Positions 30,142 to 39,321 of a stretch of DNA of 48,112 nucleotides are shown here, piece after piece (within the stretch, counting starts at the first letter, position 1; every line of letters begins with the position of its first letter). Both the position numbers and the translations under genes were made by a program. Origin of the DNA: Candidatus Woesearchaeota archaeon. Lineage in GTDB: Archaea > Nanobdellota > Nanobdellia > Woesearchaeales > JAGVYU01. Under the pieces are notes generated by a model, which saw only the letters and a program-made list of their open reading frames with translations, ran no database searches and was not told the origin of the DNA. The stretch covers positions 1 through 48,112 of the forward strand of contig JAGVYU010000012.1 in NCBI GenBank assembly GCA_018303105.1. The letters are read 5' to 3'.

Positions 30142-31545
30142 ATGAGTCATGATTCCAAGGTTGCCGACATAAAATTAGCAGAATTCGGAAGAAAGGAGAT
30201 TGAGATTGCCGAGCATGAGATGCCGGGCTTAATGGCTCTCCGGGAAAAATACGGAAAGCAAAAACCGCTCGCTGGCGCAAGAATCACAGGATCATTGCAT
30301 ATGACGATTCAGACTGCTGTTCTTATTGAAACATTGACGGCGTTAGGGGCGCAAGTCCGCTGGGCTTCATGCAACATCTACTCGACGCAGGATCAGGCAG
30401 CAGCTGCCATTGCGCAGGCAGGAATTCCTGTATTTGCTTATAAAGGAGAATCTTTGAAAGAGTACTGGAAGTTCACCTTAAAAGCGCTTGACTTTGGAGG
30501 GAAAGGTCCATTGCTCATCGTTGATGATGGCGGAGACGCAACCTTAATGATCCATAAGGGGGTTGAGATAGAAAAAAATCCTGAACTCCTTGACAAGGAA
30601 TATAGCAAAGAGAGTGAGGACTATCGCGAGCTCATGGCCTGCCTCAAAGTGCAGTACGCGAAGGATAACACATTCTGGACGAGGATGGCGAAGGAAGTCA
30701 AAGGCGTTTCAGAGGAAACGACAACGGGCGTGCATCGCCTGTATCAGATGATGGACAAAGGTGAGCTAATCTTCCCCGCCATTAATGTTAATGACTCCGT
30801 CACAAAGTCAAAATTCGACAATCTGTATGGCTGCAGGGAATCGCTTGCGGACGGCTTGAAGCGAGCGATGGATGTCATGATCGCCGGAAAAACCGTCGTT
30901 GTTGCGGGCTATGGCGATGTGGGTAAAGGCTGCGCGCAGAGCATGAGGGGATTTGGAGCCCGCGTTATCATCTCTGAAATCGATCCCATTAACGCTCTGC
31001 AGGCGGTCATGGAGGGATATGAAGTAAAACCCATTGATGAAGTTATCAAAGAGGCTCATATTTTTGTCAGCGCGACGGGCAACTGCGATGTCATCACGAT
31101 TGACCACATGAAAACCATGCAGGACCAGGCAATCGTGTGCAACATTGGCCATTTCGACACCGAGATTCAGGTGGACGCGCTGAAAAAATTCCCGGGCATA
31201 AAAAAAGTCAATATCAAGCCGCAGGTGGACAAATATGTGTTTCCGGATGGGCACGCAATTTTCCTGCTTGCTGACGGCAGATTATGTAATTTAGGATGCG
31301 CCACAGGCCATCCGAGCTTTGTCATGTCAACATCGTTTACAAACCAAGTCCTCGCGCAATTAGATCTCTGGCAGAATAAGCATGAAGTTGGGGTTTATGT
31401 CATGCCAAAAAAACTTGATGAAGAAGTTGCAAGGCTGCATTTGGACAAGCTCGGAGTAAAGCTAACAAAGCTTACAAAGAAACAGTCAGACTATCTGGGA
31501 ATCAAACAGGAAGGTCCGTTTAAGGCGGAGCAGTATAGGTACTAG
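30142..31545 (+). CDS. ahcY: S-adenosyl-L-homocysteine hydrolase, long form
   Basis: The enzyme splits S-adenosylhomocysteine to adenosine and homocysteine, relieving inhibition of methyltransferases. The 467-residue protein has the NAD site [20 protein letters not shown] (from residue 256) and the C-terminal PFKAEQYRY that completes the neighbouring NAD pocket. It contains the roughly 40-residue insertion ([20 protein letters not shown] region) and C-terminal extension seen in bacterial and eukaryotic enzymes, which typical archaeal SahH proteins of about 420 residues lack. This suggests bacterial origin (inference). Start MSHDSK follows GGTGAT. Works with the adjacent adenosine-kinase-like enzyme. 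Confidence 0.95.
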   Translation: MSHDSKVADIKLAEFGRKEIEIAEHEMPGLMALREKYGKQKPLAGARITGSLHMTIQTAVLIETLTALGAQVRWASCNIYSTQDQAAAAIAQAGIPVFAYKGESLKEYWKFTLKALDFGGKGPLLIVDDGGDATLMIHKGVEIEKNPELLDKEYSKESEDYRELMACLKVQYAKDNTFWTRMAKEVKGVSEETTTGVHRLYQMMDKGELIFPAINVNDSVTKSKFDNLYGCRESLADGLKRAMDVMIAGKTVVVAGYGDVGKGCAQSMRGFGARVIISEIDPINALQAVMEGYEVKPIDEVIKEAHIFVSATGNCDVITIDHMKTMQDQAIVCNIGHFDTEIQVDALKKFPGIKKVNIKPQVDKYVFPDGHAIFLLADGRLCNLGCATGHPSFVMSTSFTNQVLAQLDLWQNKHEVGVYVMPKKLDEEVARLHLDKLGVKLTKLTKKQSDYLGIKQEGPFKAEQYRY

Positions 31546-31765
31546 AAAAGACATACTGCATTGAATGAACTGCCAAAATACTGATTAAAATAACCAGCGA
31601 TTACTTTCCTTTGGTAAAGGAGAGAGATATCGGACTTTCCTTTCTACGAGTAAATATCATTTCCATTGGTAATGTAACTTCTTGTATATTAGTAATGAAT
31701 ATGGTTGGTATCTTTAAAAGAGTTGGAAGATTCAAATGTGAGCCTATTCTAAAAAAAAGAAAAAA
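31546..31765. other. Intergenic region, nothing recognised
   Basis: This 220-base AT-rich gap between the convergent ahcY and a lipoprotein gene holds no supported gene. A plus-strand frame starting at 31611 runs antisense into the lipoprotein gene and lacks a promoter or known domain. CCTTTGGTAAAGG at about 31610-31622 is a short palindrome that could end transcription. Confidence 0.4.
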
Positions 31766-32590
31766 TTATGCCGTGCAACATGTGAACCTCAGCACACTCG
31801 GATCCGTCTTCAATTTGCAGGCAGACAGCTCGGTGAATTGCCTCCCATTATCGCCCCAACGGGTTAGAGCTGCAATACATGTCTTTTGAATCTTGGCACA
31901 TAGTTGACCCGCCGTGGTAAGACCATTGCTATCTTGAGGAATAACGCCAAAAATCGAATCAGATCTGCAAACAATTTTACCATTTTGATAGCTGCAAAGT
32001 GTATCCATGCTGTACATATCGCATTGCGCCAGCATATTAAGCACATCCTGCTTTGTCAATCCACTTCCTCCCCCAATCGGCTGTCCATATTGTGTAATCG
32101 GTCCTTTGACGTCTAGACCGCCAATGATTTGAGTCTTATCAGTGGGTGACGACAGTGTAACAATGCCCAGATCATCTGTGTAGAATTTTCCATAGATTCC
32201 AGGACTCTTTCGGTTTTGGAGAATAATCGTTCCCGGGATTGTAACGGTTTCTGCTGCTGGACGAATGACTAATCCGCCGGAGCTATCCATCGTTATGCTT
32301 GACTTTTCGTTCAACCCATAACGCGCAAAGCTCAAGTCAGACCCATAAATCTTTAGTGCACCATTCCTAGTAAGCGTTGCACTCTCTTTTCCAGATGAAA
32401 GATCTTGAAATCTCCACCCCAGCGAATCGCCCTGTATACGCAATTTGGCATCTTGCCACTCAACATAACCGCCACTCGCTAGCACCGCTCCTTGTTGTGT
32501 TATAATGGCCGCTTCGCCTGTTTTTTGCGCGTTGCACGCCGCAAGCATCAAGACAGCAATTCCTAATAAAACAAACGCAGAAATTCTCAT
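31766..32590 (-). CDS. Putative surface lipoprotein
   Basis: The 274-residue precursor begins MRISAFVLLGIAVLMLAAC, with the lipobox cysteine at C19. The mature part is beta-rich with short repeats resembling phage tail-fibre or adhesin repeats (GALKIYGSDLSFARYG, GGLVIRPAAETVTIPGTIIL, GGLDVKGPITQYGQPIGGGSG). A C-terminal Cys-rich segment has eight cysteines, including a terminal CC. GGTGAT a few bases before the ATG at 32590 supports the start, and a TATA-like box lies at about 32641-32650. Function unknown; adhesion is a guess from the repeat style. Confidence 0.65.
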   Translation of the reverse strand: MRISAFVLLGIAVLMLAACNAQKTGEAAIITQQGAVLASGGYVEWQDAKLRIQGDSLGWRFQDLSSGKESATLTRNGALKIYGSDLSFARYGLNEKSSITMDSSGGLVIRPAAETVTIPGTIILQNRKSPGIYGKFYTDDLGIVTLSSPTDKTQIIGGLDVKGPITQYGQPIGGGSGLTKQDVLNMLAQCDMYSMDTLCSYQNGKIVCRSDSIFGVIPQDSNGLTTAGQLCAKIQKTCIAALTRWGDNGRQFTELSACKLKTDPSVLRFTCCTA

Positions 32591-32677
32591 TGTATCACCT
32601 TTTTTTTGAAATGGAGTTAATGATCATTCCAAAGGGTATTCGTATTTAAACATTTCGGAGATGGAAACAACAAAGAA

Positions 32678-33391
32678 CTAAAACACCACAACCTCGTTCG
32701 GATCAACGACAATGCCCTTTTGAGTAATATGCATCGCGTATGTCTTGTTCGGAATATGCGTTCCCCGCATCTTGAGAATTTCTATAGCACGCCTGCGCAG
32801 TCCGCGTATTTTAACATGGTACATCGCAATAATTGAGTCAACCTCAAACTCAACATTCGACTCGAGAAAATCCTGGTCGATGTGGCGTTCCTGCGCCGTT
32901 AACAATGCGGTCACATCCCACTTGTTCAGCATTTCAAATAAAGCCAACGCCGCTTCCTTCTTCGCAAGCTCGTCCTGGTACAGCAAGGCAAACGAAGTAA
33001 CGCTATCTATCACAATCCTTTTCGCTTTTGATTTCTCGATCAGCGTGTCAATCATGCCTCCTCCTTCCGTAATAACTTTTTTCACCTGCTCCGGGCTATA
33101 TTCGAGGAACATGAACATGCCTTCCTTCTCAAGCTTCGCGAGATCCCATCCGAACACGATCATGTCCTCGTAAATTTTCTCTTTGTGCTCCTCAAACGTG
33201 ATGTAGATTCCGGGCTCTTTATGGTTCATGATGCCCTCGAGAAGAAACTGGATGGCAAAGATTGTTTTGCCGGAACCCGCAGACCCCGCAAGCATATTCA
33301 CGGATCCCCTTTTTAAGCCACCTTCAACGAGCTTGTCAAATCCAGGAATTCCCACTGGAACGCGCGCGGTCTCCACCTTTTTCTTGACCAT
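32678..33391 (-). CDS. KaiC-like RecA-fold ATPase
   Basis: The 237-residue single-domain protein has VGIPGFDKLVEGGLKRGSVNMLAGSAGSGKT, with the Walker A at residues 36-43, Walker B at RIVIDSVTSF, and LKMRGTHIPNKTYAMHITQKGIVV near the end, as in archaeal KaiC-like proteins (KaiC-domain family). These act in signalling or regulation, for example with archaella and chromatin; the partner is unknown. The start MVKKK at 33391 is chosen because the TATA-like box (33412-33420) is 26 bases upstream. Upstream in-frame Met codons at 33403 and 33457 are less likely. Confidence 0.85.
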   Translation of the reverse strand: MVKKKVETARVPVGIPGFDKLVEGGLKRGSVNMLAGSAGSGKTIFAIQFLLEGIMNHKEPGIYITFEEHKEKIYEDMIVFGWDLAKLEKEGMFMFLEYSPEQVKKVITEGGGMIDTLIEKSKAKRIVIDSVTSFALLYQDELAKKEAALALFEMLNKWDVTALLTAQERHIDQDFLESNVEFEVDSIIAMYHVKIRGLRRRAIEILKMRGTHIPNKTYAMHITQKGIVVDPNEVVVF

Positions 33392-33458
33392 AAGCGTGTC
33401 CATAAAAAGAGGGTATAAAAAGGTTGTGAAATGCTCTGGGAGAAATCCAAATCGCAAA

Positions 33459-33470
33459 CTATTTAAGCAG
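33459..33470 (+). promoter_or_regulatory. TATA-like box for the 51-residue membrane protein
   Basis: ACTATTTAAGCA is centred about 26 bases before the ATG at 33490, as for the other leaderless genes here. Confidence 0.55.
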
Positions 33471-33489
33471 CTTAATGATTGAGGCTAGA

Positions 33490-33645
33490 ATGCTTGATAC
33501 GAAGATTATGATTGCAGCGTACGTTATTGTTGTGCTCTATCTCATCCTGAGAGTATCAAGAAGGCAGCGCTTTAAGGAATATCACGCTGAACTGCACAAG
33601 ATTCTCAATAAGGAAGAATATAAAGTGAAAGGCCGGTTTGACTAA
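33490..33645 (+). CDS. 51-residue single-span membrane protein
   Basis: The frame MLDTKIMIAAYVIVVLYLIL... encodes 51 residues: a hydrophobic helix at about 6-22, then a basic, helical tail (RVSRRQRFKEYHAEL) that should be cytoplasmic. A TATA-like box 26 bases upstream supports expression. The 3' end overlaps the convergent lemA stop by 4 bases. No family recognised. Its size makes it easy to miss in annotation. Confidence 0.6.
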   Translation: MLDTKIMIAAYVIVVLYLILRVSRRQRFKEYHAELHKILNKEEYKVKGRFD

Positions 33646-34211
33646 AACTCAACCTTTACGTCCTTCTTATCAGATTCTGCCGCTTTGAACAACTGCTCAG
33701 AGGTATAACGCAGCATCCTTGCGATAAACACGTCCGGAATGCTCTGGATCCTGATGTTGTACGTATTCACGGAATCGTTATAAAACTCCCGGCGGTCAGC
33801 AAGCTCATTCTCAATACCTGAGATCCTGCCCTGCAGCTGGATGAAATTCTCGTTCGCTTTGAGATTCGGATAATTCTCAGCGACTGCGAAAATCGTCTTC
33901 AATGCTCCGGAGATGATATCATCAGCCCGTGCCTTCTGCGCAAGCGTCTTCGCCTTGAGGAAGTCCGTTCTTGCTTTCGTCAGCTCAGCCAATGTTGACT
34001 TTTCATGCTTCATGTACCCTTTAACGGAAGCGATCAGCTTCGGAAGCTCATCAGACCTCTGCTTGAGAAGCACATCAATATTCGCAAACGACTTCTTAAT
34101 GTCGTTCTTCAAACGGACAAGCGTATTGTATACGCCGATAAAAAACGCCAGTACTCCAATAACGACAAGCACGACAATCGCGCCAATGAAAATTCCAGTT
34201 CCTATAGCCAT
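33642..34211 (-). CDS. lemA: LemA family protein
   Basis: The 189-residue protein has one N-terminal membrane helix (about 6-30) and the helical LemA body: YNTLVRLKNDIKKSFANIDVLLKQRSDELPKLIASVKGYMKHEKSTLAELTKAR and the C-terminal RREFYNDSVNTYNIRIQSIPDVFIARML. The family is widespread and of unclear function, often linked to membrane proteases or GIDE-type partners. The start at 34211 has GGAGG seven bases upstream. It is 17 bases after the GIDE-domain gene, its usual neighbour. Confidence 0.92.
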   Translation of the reverse strand: MAIGTGIFIGAIVVLVVIGVLAFFIGVYNTLVRLKNDIKKSFANIDVLLKQRSDELPKLIASVKGYMKHEKSTLAELTKARTDFLKAKTLAQKARADDIISGALKTIFAVAENYPNLKANENFIQLQGRISGIENELADRREFYNDSVNTYNIRIQSIPDVFIARMLRYTSEQLFKAAESDKKDVKVEF

Positions 34212-34228
34212 AGTGTTCCTCCAAAATG

Positions 34229-34978
34229 CTAAAATAACCCGAAATATATAAGGATTACGGCGAGGCACGCTAAACTCAGCGCCGCCCCTCCATAAATAAA
34301 GAGATACACATTCCACGAAAGCGTTTTCAAAATATCTTTTTCCGGCTTGTCTGAGATGAAAAAAACACGCCCTCCCTTGCCTATCACAATATCTTCCTCA
34401 TTCTTTTGCCCCGTTCCCTCTTCCACATGGGGATTGTCCTGCGCGTAGCCGAGAACATACAGCGTATCTTCGGGAGCGATGTATGATTCTGTGAAACGCA
34501 TCGTCTTGTTCATTCCAAAAAAACTTTCAAAGGGTATCCGCTCGGTTTTAAGAAACTTCTGGACGCTCTTTGGCGGATCGATGCCAAGCCTCGACTCATA
34601 ACGGATATCCTTGGGTATCTCGATCTTGGCCCCTTGAGGGTCTACAAGGACAGAGCCTGTTTTGTCTCTGGCGAAAAACGGCGTTCCTTTGCTTCCCGAC
34701 CGTATGGTAACCCATCGGGAATGCTTTCCTGAGCTCCGGTATTCCTCAACGGCGTACGCATAGTACACGCAGGGTTTTCCCGACAGCGGGCTCGTAAGCA
34801 GGGTTTTTTTCGCGGGAGCAACAATGCCCTGCACCTCAACGGTGCCCATCGCTATCGACCTCACCGTTGACGTAGGCGTTGTTTCAATAAGGCGCTTGAG
34901 CTGCAGACGCGCAAATCCGTAATAAAAGCCGAAGAGGCCAAGACCAAACCCAACAAGAGCGTACATGATGCTTTCCAT
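34229..34978 (-). CDS. GIDE-domain membrane protein (LemA partner)
   Basis: The 249-residue protein has an N-terminal membrane helix (about 5-22), an outer or lumenal region with TPTSTVRSIAMGTVEVQGIVAPAKKTLLTSPLSGKPCVYYAYAVEEY, and a C-terminal helix pair near 225-247. This matches the GIDE domain (PF12483) of MULAN/GIDE-type proteins, without the RING finger found in eukaryotes. Pairing with LemA is common in archaea and bacteria. The start has a TATA-like box at 35001-35009, 26 bases upstream. Confidence 0.82.
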   Translation of the reverse strand: MESIMYALVGFGLGLFGFYYGFARLQLKRLIETTPTSTVRSIAMGTVEVQGIVAPAKKTLLTSPLSGKPCVYYAYAVEEYRSSGKHSRWVTIRSGSKGTPFFARDKTGSVLVDPQGAKIEIPKDIRYESRLGIDPPKSVQKFLKTERIPFESFFGMNKTMRFTESYIAPEDTLYVLGYAQDNPHVEEGTGQKNEEDIVIGKGGRVFFISDKPEKDILKTLSWNVYLFIYGGAALSLACLAVILIYFGLF

Positions 34979-35010
34979 ACCGAATCCAGAGAAGAATCAA
35001 TTATTTAAAG

Positions 35011-35982
35011 TTATGTTCCCAATAATCCGCTCAGCATCGCCCGAATGACAAACCGAGTGATGAAGAAGAGCAAAAGTGAGAGCATTAAGAGCGGAAAAAT
35101 GAATGCGACACCTTCTTTTTCCTTGCCTTTGCTGATGAGCCCCAGGATGAAGCTCCCTAAAACGGCGGTTGTGCAGAGGGACACGACCGCATATAATATG
35201 ATGAAATCAATGCCAAGGCCTACCTGAGAAAACTGGATGGGAAGGTCAAGCGTTGTCTGCTCGGGAAGCGCTGCCGCGGCAAAATTTTTCGTGAGGACTT
35301 CCACAAGATAGCTGCTGAGCCCAAACAGAACTGGACTTGCTATGCCCGCCGCCACAAATATGAAGATTACATACATATTCACGGACGCTCCGATTTTCTT
35401 TTGGATGAGCTGCTGATTGCGAAGGTCTGCTGCGGTCTCATCAAGCAGCGACGCAAGCTCACCACCAGAGCGCAGCCCAGAGATCAGCAGTTCAACCGTG
35501 CGCAAGAGAAACACGCTTCTTACGCGCGTCGTCATATGCTGCAATGCTTCAGGAAGTTCCCTCCCGAGCGCAACTTCTTTGCCAACGCGGTTGAGCTCAT
35601 CCTGCAATGGCCCAAACTCCGGTCTTGCGCTGAGCAGTAATGCGCGATCTGTTGTGAATCCAGCGCGAAGATTGGATGCCATGAGCTGCAATGCATCAGG
35701 AAGCACGAGATCAATGAATTTTCCCTTTCGGTCCGCGCTGAGGAGTATCCAGAAGTAGAGTACGCATTGGAAGAACACAAAACTCAGGATGAAGAGGAAC
35801 GCCCAGTATACTCCCAATAGCGTTCCGCCAAAAAATGCGAAGACAAGTGAAAGCAATAGGGAAAAAACCAAAGTGAATCCGAGAAATCGAAGCCCCTCAA
35901 TGCGGATGTGCGCAAAGTGCAGCAGCTCGAGGAGATTCGCTCTTATTTGCTTCGGGTAGATGTGTGCGAGTGTTCGGTACAT
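35011..35982 (-). CDS. tadC: TadC/GspF-type pilus assembly membrane protein
   Basis: The 323-residue protein has a T2SSF domain: LPDALQLMASNLRAGFTTDRALLLSARPEFGPLQDELNRVGKEVALGRELPEALQHMTTRVRS, flanked by membrane segments near 40-85 and 200-320. Such proteins form the inner-membrane platform of archaeal type IV pili and archaella, working with the TadA ATPase. It begins one base after the second TadC-like gene ends. Last gene of the wHTH-TadA-TadC-TadC operon. Confidence 0.88.
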   Translation of the reverse strand: MYRTLAHIYPKQIRANLLELLHFAHIRIEGLRFLGFTLVFSLLLSLVFAFFGGTLLGVYWAFLFILSFVFFQCVLYFWILLSADRKGKFIDLVLPDALQLMASNLRAGFTTDRALLLSARPEFGPLQDELNRVGKEVALGRELPEALQHMTTRVRSVFLLRTVELLISGLRSGGELASLLDETAADLRNQQLIQKKIGASVNMYVIFIFVAAGIASPVLFGLSSYLVEVLTKNFAAAALPEQTTLDLPIQFSQVGLGIDFIILYAVVSLCTTAVLGSFILGLISKGKEKEGVAFIFPLLMLSLLLFFITRFVIRAMLSGLLGT

Positions 35983-35983
35983 G

Positions 35984-36862
35984 TTAGTTGATGAGTGTTG
36001 GCCTCCTGCTGCGGATCATACCAAGGAACATGACCTGGAAAAACAAGACCATGCCGTAGAGGCCCCAGAAGATCATTTGCGCCGCGAATTCGTCGAGCGC
36101 TATGAAGCTGCTGAGGATAATAAGAAACGTCATCCCTAAGGCAGGGAGGATAATTGCGATGAGCATGTAAAACATGGCTAAGGGATTTAATGTGGATCCA
36201 TAGTGCTCAATTTCGAGCAGCTGTTCCCTGGAGAGGGTTTCTATAGCTTCTTTGAGCACGCTTTCTATCGGAGCCCCGGCTTTCATCCCGTCTGCGATCT
36301 GCCACAGCGCCCTGCGGAAATAGATGCTGGGATTTTCCTGTCCGAGCTGCTCAAGGACATCAACCTCAGGCAGTCCGGAGTTTATTTTGCGCACGGCCCG
36401 CTTAAACTCGACAGAGACCTCTCCATACTGCTCCGTGCTGATCGCGACGAGGACATTGAACAAGGGAACTCCCGACCTTACCTGAATCAGAATCGTGCGC
36501 AATGCTCCTAAGAGGTTGCGCTCAATGCCCTTGATCCTGCGGGCGGCGATGAGCCTCGGGTAGTAGAGCTGCTGCATGAACACAATGCAGGAGAAGGCAA
36601 GCGCGACAAAGATGCCCAAAATATAATTTCCCTGCTTCGCGAAGAGGAGTGTGAGCACGGCGCCAAAAAAGATGAAGAGCGTCGTTGTTGCGGCAAGGCA
36701 CTGCGCGAGATAACCCCGTGCGGATATGGAAAGTTCCGCCTGCAGCAGATTAAGCTTGAGGAATGGGAAAAAATTCAGCAGCAGGTCCGCTGGTCCCATG
36801 AACAAACTTGATGTTTTTTCAAGGAGTGCCGGCGGCAGAAGTGAGAAGGGAATGCGTACCAT
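35984..36862 (-). CDS. TadC/TadB-like pilus assembly membrane protein
   Basis: The 292-residue protein has the same T2SSF fold: IERNLLGALRTILIQVRSGVPLFNVLVAISTEQYGEVSVEFKRAVRKINSGLPEVDVLEQLGQENPSIYFRRALWQIADGMKAGAPIESVLKEAIETLSREQ, between membrane pairs near 55-95 and 225-280. Two paralogous platform proteins are common in archaeal Tad-type systems. It starts two bases after tadA ends. Confidence 0.85.
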   Translation of the reverse strand: MVRIPFSLLPPALLEKTSSLFMGPADLLLNFFPFLKLNLLQAELSISARGYLAQCLAATTTLFIFFGAVLTLLFAKQGNYILGIFVALAFSCIVFMQQLYYPRLIAARRIKGIERNLLGALRTILIQVRSGVPLFNVLVAISTEQYGEVSVEFKRAVRKINSGLPEVDVLEQLGQENPSIYFRRALWQIADGMKAGAPIESVLKEAIETLSREQLLEIEHYGSTLNPLAMFYMLIAIILPALGMTFLIILSSFIALDEFAAQMIFWGLYGMVLFFQVMFLGMIRSRRPTLIN

Positions 36863-36864
36863 GG

Positions 36865-38370
36865 TTATCCTAGAACTTTCTTCAGGGGTGTGTTTTTTGT
36901 TGCTGCCTCAACAATCATAGCGGAGTCAAGATAGTATTGCTTCATGATCTTTCCGACGTCCGCGATCGTGCGCAGATTGTTTTTGACCATCCAGTTAAGG
37001 ATTTTTTCTTTCGCCGCAAGGTCTTTCGTGATCTCCTGCATGCTCATGCCCGTGTGCCTGCTGAGCTGCTCATAGAGGTGCAGGCGGTCTCCATGAGCGA
37101 CGATCGAGTCATTGCTTGCCTTCCACCGGTAGAGCAGATTTGGCTTTGCCGAGACTTTGCCTTCATCATCCGTGGTTATGAATTCCCCGATTTGGAAGAC
37201 CCTTCGGATGCCCTGCCTGCGGTCTCGAAACATGACCACGTTAAGATGCACAGCGCTGAGCAAGTTTGCGGGAACGCTGATGGGGGGATTGACAATCCTG
37301 CTGATCGTTTCCGTCATGCTGTCCGCATGGAGTGTGGCATACACGCTATGCCCCGTGTGCATCGCTTCAAACAGCACTTCAGCGTCGCGCGCTTTTCGAA
37401 CCTCTCCCAGAATGATTCTATCCGGCCTCATGCGCAGCGCGTTGATGAGCAAGTCGAGCATCGAAACTTCTCCTTTTCCTTCAGGATTTGGCTGCCGCGT
37501 CGTGAGCGGACACCAGAAAAGATGCTCAGGAAGCTGCAATTCACGCGCGTCCTCAACGGTGAGGATACGATGGTTATACGGGATAAAGGGCAAACAGACT
37601 CCCAGCATTGATGTTTTTCCTGATCCTGTGCCTCCGCTTACGAGGATGTTCATCTCGTACTGCATCGCAAGCCAGATCAGCGCGAAGACCTCTGCAGAGC
37701 ATGTCTTGCTTGTGATAAAATCGGTTACGGTCCACGGATCTCGGGCGAATTTTCTGATCGTTATCGTATTGCCTTTATTAGACACGGGATAGAGCACCGC
37801 GTTCGCGCGATCCCCTGAGACAAGGTGTGCATCCAGCAGGGGAGTAAGCGTTGTTATTTGCCTGCCGACGCGCCGCGCGATGATGTTGGAGTAGTTCTGA
37901 ATTTTTGCTTCCGTGTCAACGATGATGTTCGTGAGGAGCCATCCGTACTTGCGGTGGTACACACGCACGGGCTCTGATGCTGAGTTGATGATGATCTCTT
38001 CAAGATGTTCATCCTGGAGTAAGAACTCAAGCCTTCCAAGCCCGAGCATCTCATGGAGGAGATGGGCAATGAGATATTTGCGCACTTTTTCCGCAAGATT
38101 CGGGAGTTTCTGCATAAGGATTACATTGGCTTTCTCCATGAATGTTGCCTTAAGTTTTGCAATAATCTTGGGGTCAAGGATCTCTTTGGAGCTGATCGTC
38201 ACTTGCTCAATAAGCTCATTCCTGACCTCATCAAGCATTGCGTTCGTCGCAACTCCGATCGTCACAAGCACGAGCTCATACTCAGGGATCAGTCCTGGGC
38301 CTCCTGTGATCACAACAGGCAGCTCAATCCCTTCTGCATTGATCTTGTACGTTTCGAGTTGCTTTCTCAT
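36865..38370 (-). CDS. tadA: TadA/CpaF-type secretion (pilus assembly) ATPase
   Basis: The 501-residue GspE-superfamily ATPase drives pilin assembly from the cytoplasm. It has Walker A SGGTGSGKTS (245-254), the Asp box TVEDARELQL, Walker B DRIILGEVR (317-325) and the His box GHSVYATLHA (340-349). The N-terminal 100 residues are a helical adaptor. The ATG overlaps the stop of the upstream wHTH gene (ATGA). The adjacent pilin-like operon at 40161-47286 is the likely substrate set. Confidence 0.93.
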   Translation of the reverse strand: MRKQLETYKINAEGIELPVVITGGPGLIPEYELVLVTIGVATNAMLDEVRNELIEQVTISSKEILDPKIIAKLKATFMEKANVILMQKLPNLAEKVRKYLIAHLLHEMLGLGRLEFLLQDEHLEEIIINSASEPVRVYHRKYGWLLTNIIVDTEAKIQNYSNIIARRVGRQITTLTPLLDAHLVSGDRANAVLYPVSNKGNTITIRKFARDPWTVTDFITSKTCSAEVFALIWLAMQYEMNILVSGGTGSGKTSMLGVCLPFIPYNHRILTVEDARELQLPEHLFWCPLTTRQPNPEGKGEVSMLDLLINALRMRPDRIILGEVRKARDAEVLFEAMHTGHSVYATLHADSMTETISRIVNPPISVPANLLSAVHLNVVMFRDRRQGIRRVFQIGEFITTDDEGKVSAKPNLLYRWKASNDSIVAHGDRLHLYEQLSRHTGMSMQEITKDLAAKEKILNWMVKNNLRTIADVGKIMKQYYLDSAMIVEAATKNTPLKKVLG

Positions 38371-39263
38371 CGTTTTTCCTCTGGCAGGTGAAGCTCGATT
38401 TGGCCGGATGCGCTATATTTAATTTTCACAAGGTCATGCTCCTCGAGCACCTTTGCCCAATACTCAGCCTGGTGTTGGCTGATTTTAAAGAAGAGGATGA
38501 TATCGGGGAGATGGAGCACTTTTTTTTGCCGCAGCACAGTATAGAGGCGGTCCAGGTCCGTCTCAAATTCCTTGCTTTGAAGCGATTTCTCGCTGATCGT
38601 TACCTGAGCATCTTCTGCCGTTCGTTGGGGAGCCACGTTAATGCCCTTGACGAGGCTCTGTTGTTCCGCGCTCAGTTGTTCACGCTCGCTGGGCAAGCTG
38701 AGCGGTTCGTGCACTGCGCGGGGAGGCAGTGCTTTGATGAAGAGCACGACTCCAGCCACAGTAATCAACGCAGGAAGCGCGATGAGTGCTATGGGAAATA
38801 TGAAATACGCGGCGACAGATCCGCAGATTCCCAAGAGAATGAGGAATAGCGCTGCGTTCCGGCGCTGATTTGGTGGGGGGGGTATTGATTTTGTCTCAGG
38901 TTTTGGTTTCTCTTTTTTTGGCCGAGTGAAAAAAAACAGTAGAACAATAATCACGAGAAACACAACGAGGCCAAGCGTGATGAGGAGTGAAGGATCCTGG
39001 GCGAGGATGTTTAAATGGGTTGTGAACACGTATGCCGCTCCCCCTGCAAGGAGGAGAACAAGGACGAGGAGAATTCCCAGAAATGACCCCTTGCGTTTTC
39101 TTTTTTCCGTAATTGGTTTTGCGGGGACGTGCACGGGGGTCACTGGCGGCATAACCACGGGCTTGGTCAGTGTTGTCAGAGTTGAATGGCTCGTCTTTTT
39201 CTGCGTTGCCCGGTCAGGCGCTGGAATACGCAGGGATTTTGCCTTCTTAAGCTTCCTGGGCAT
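38367..39263 (-). CDS. Membrane protein with C-terminal winged helix, pilus operon
   Basis: The 298-residue protein begins with a basic Pro-rich segment (MPRKLKKAKSLRIP...), has four predicted membrane helices in residues about 60-180, and a C-terminal domain (TDLDRLYTVLRQKKVLHLPDIILFFKISQHQAEYWAKVLEEHDLVKIKYSASGQIELHLPEEKR) that looks like a winged helix. The last domain would sit in the cytoplasm. It heads the TadA operon and may act as a docking subunit. The start at 39263 has TTTTAAAC (39287-39294) 26 bases upstream. Confidence 0.72.
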   Translation of the reverse strand: MPRKLKKAKSLRIPAPDRATQKKTSHSTLTTLTKPVVMPPVTPVHVPAKPITEKRKRKGSFLGILLVLVLLLAGGAAYVFTTHLNILAQDPSLLITLGLVVFLVIIVLLFFFTRPKKEKPKPETKSIPPPPNQRRNAALFLILLGICGSVAAYFIFPIALIALPALITVAGVVLFIKALPPRAVHEPLSLPSEREQLSAEQQSLVKGINVAPQRTAEDAQVTISEKSLQSKEFETDLDRLYTVLRQKKVLHLPDIILFFKISQHQAEYWAKVLEEHDLVKIKYSASGQIELHLPEEKR

Positions 39264-39321
39264 AGCGCATTGCAGGGCGACGTGGTTTTTAAACTTGTGT
39301 CGTAATCCTGAAATAGTGAAG

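Noticed and set aside
31611-31889. 92-codon plus-strand frame
   Set aside because: Its second half is antisense to the conserved Cys-rich end of the lipoprotein, and no initiation signal is seen.
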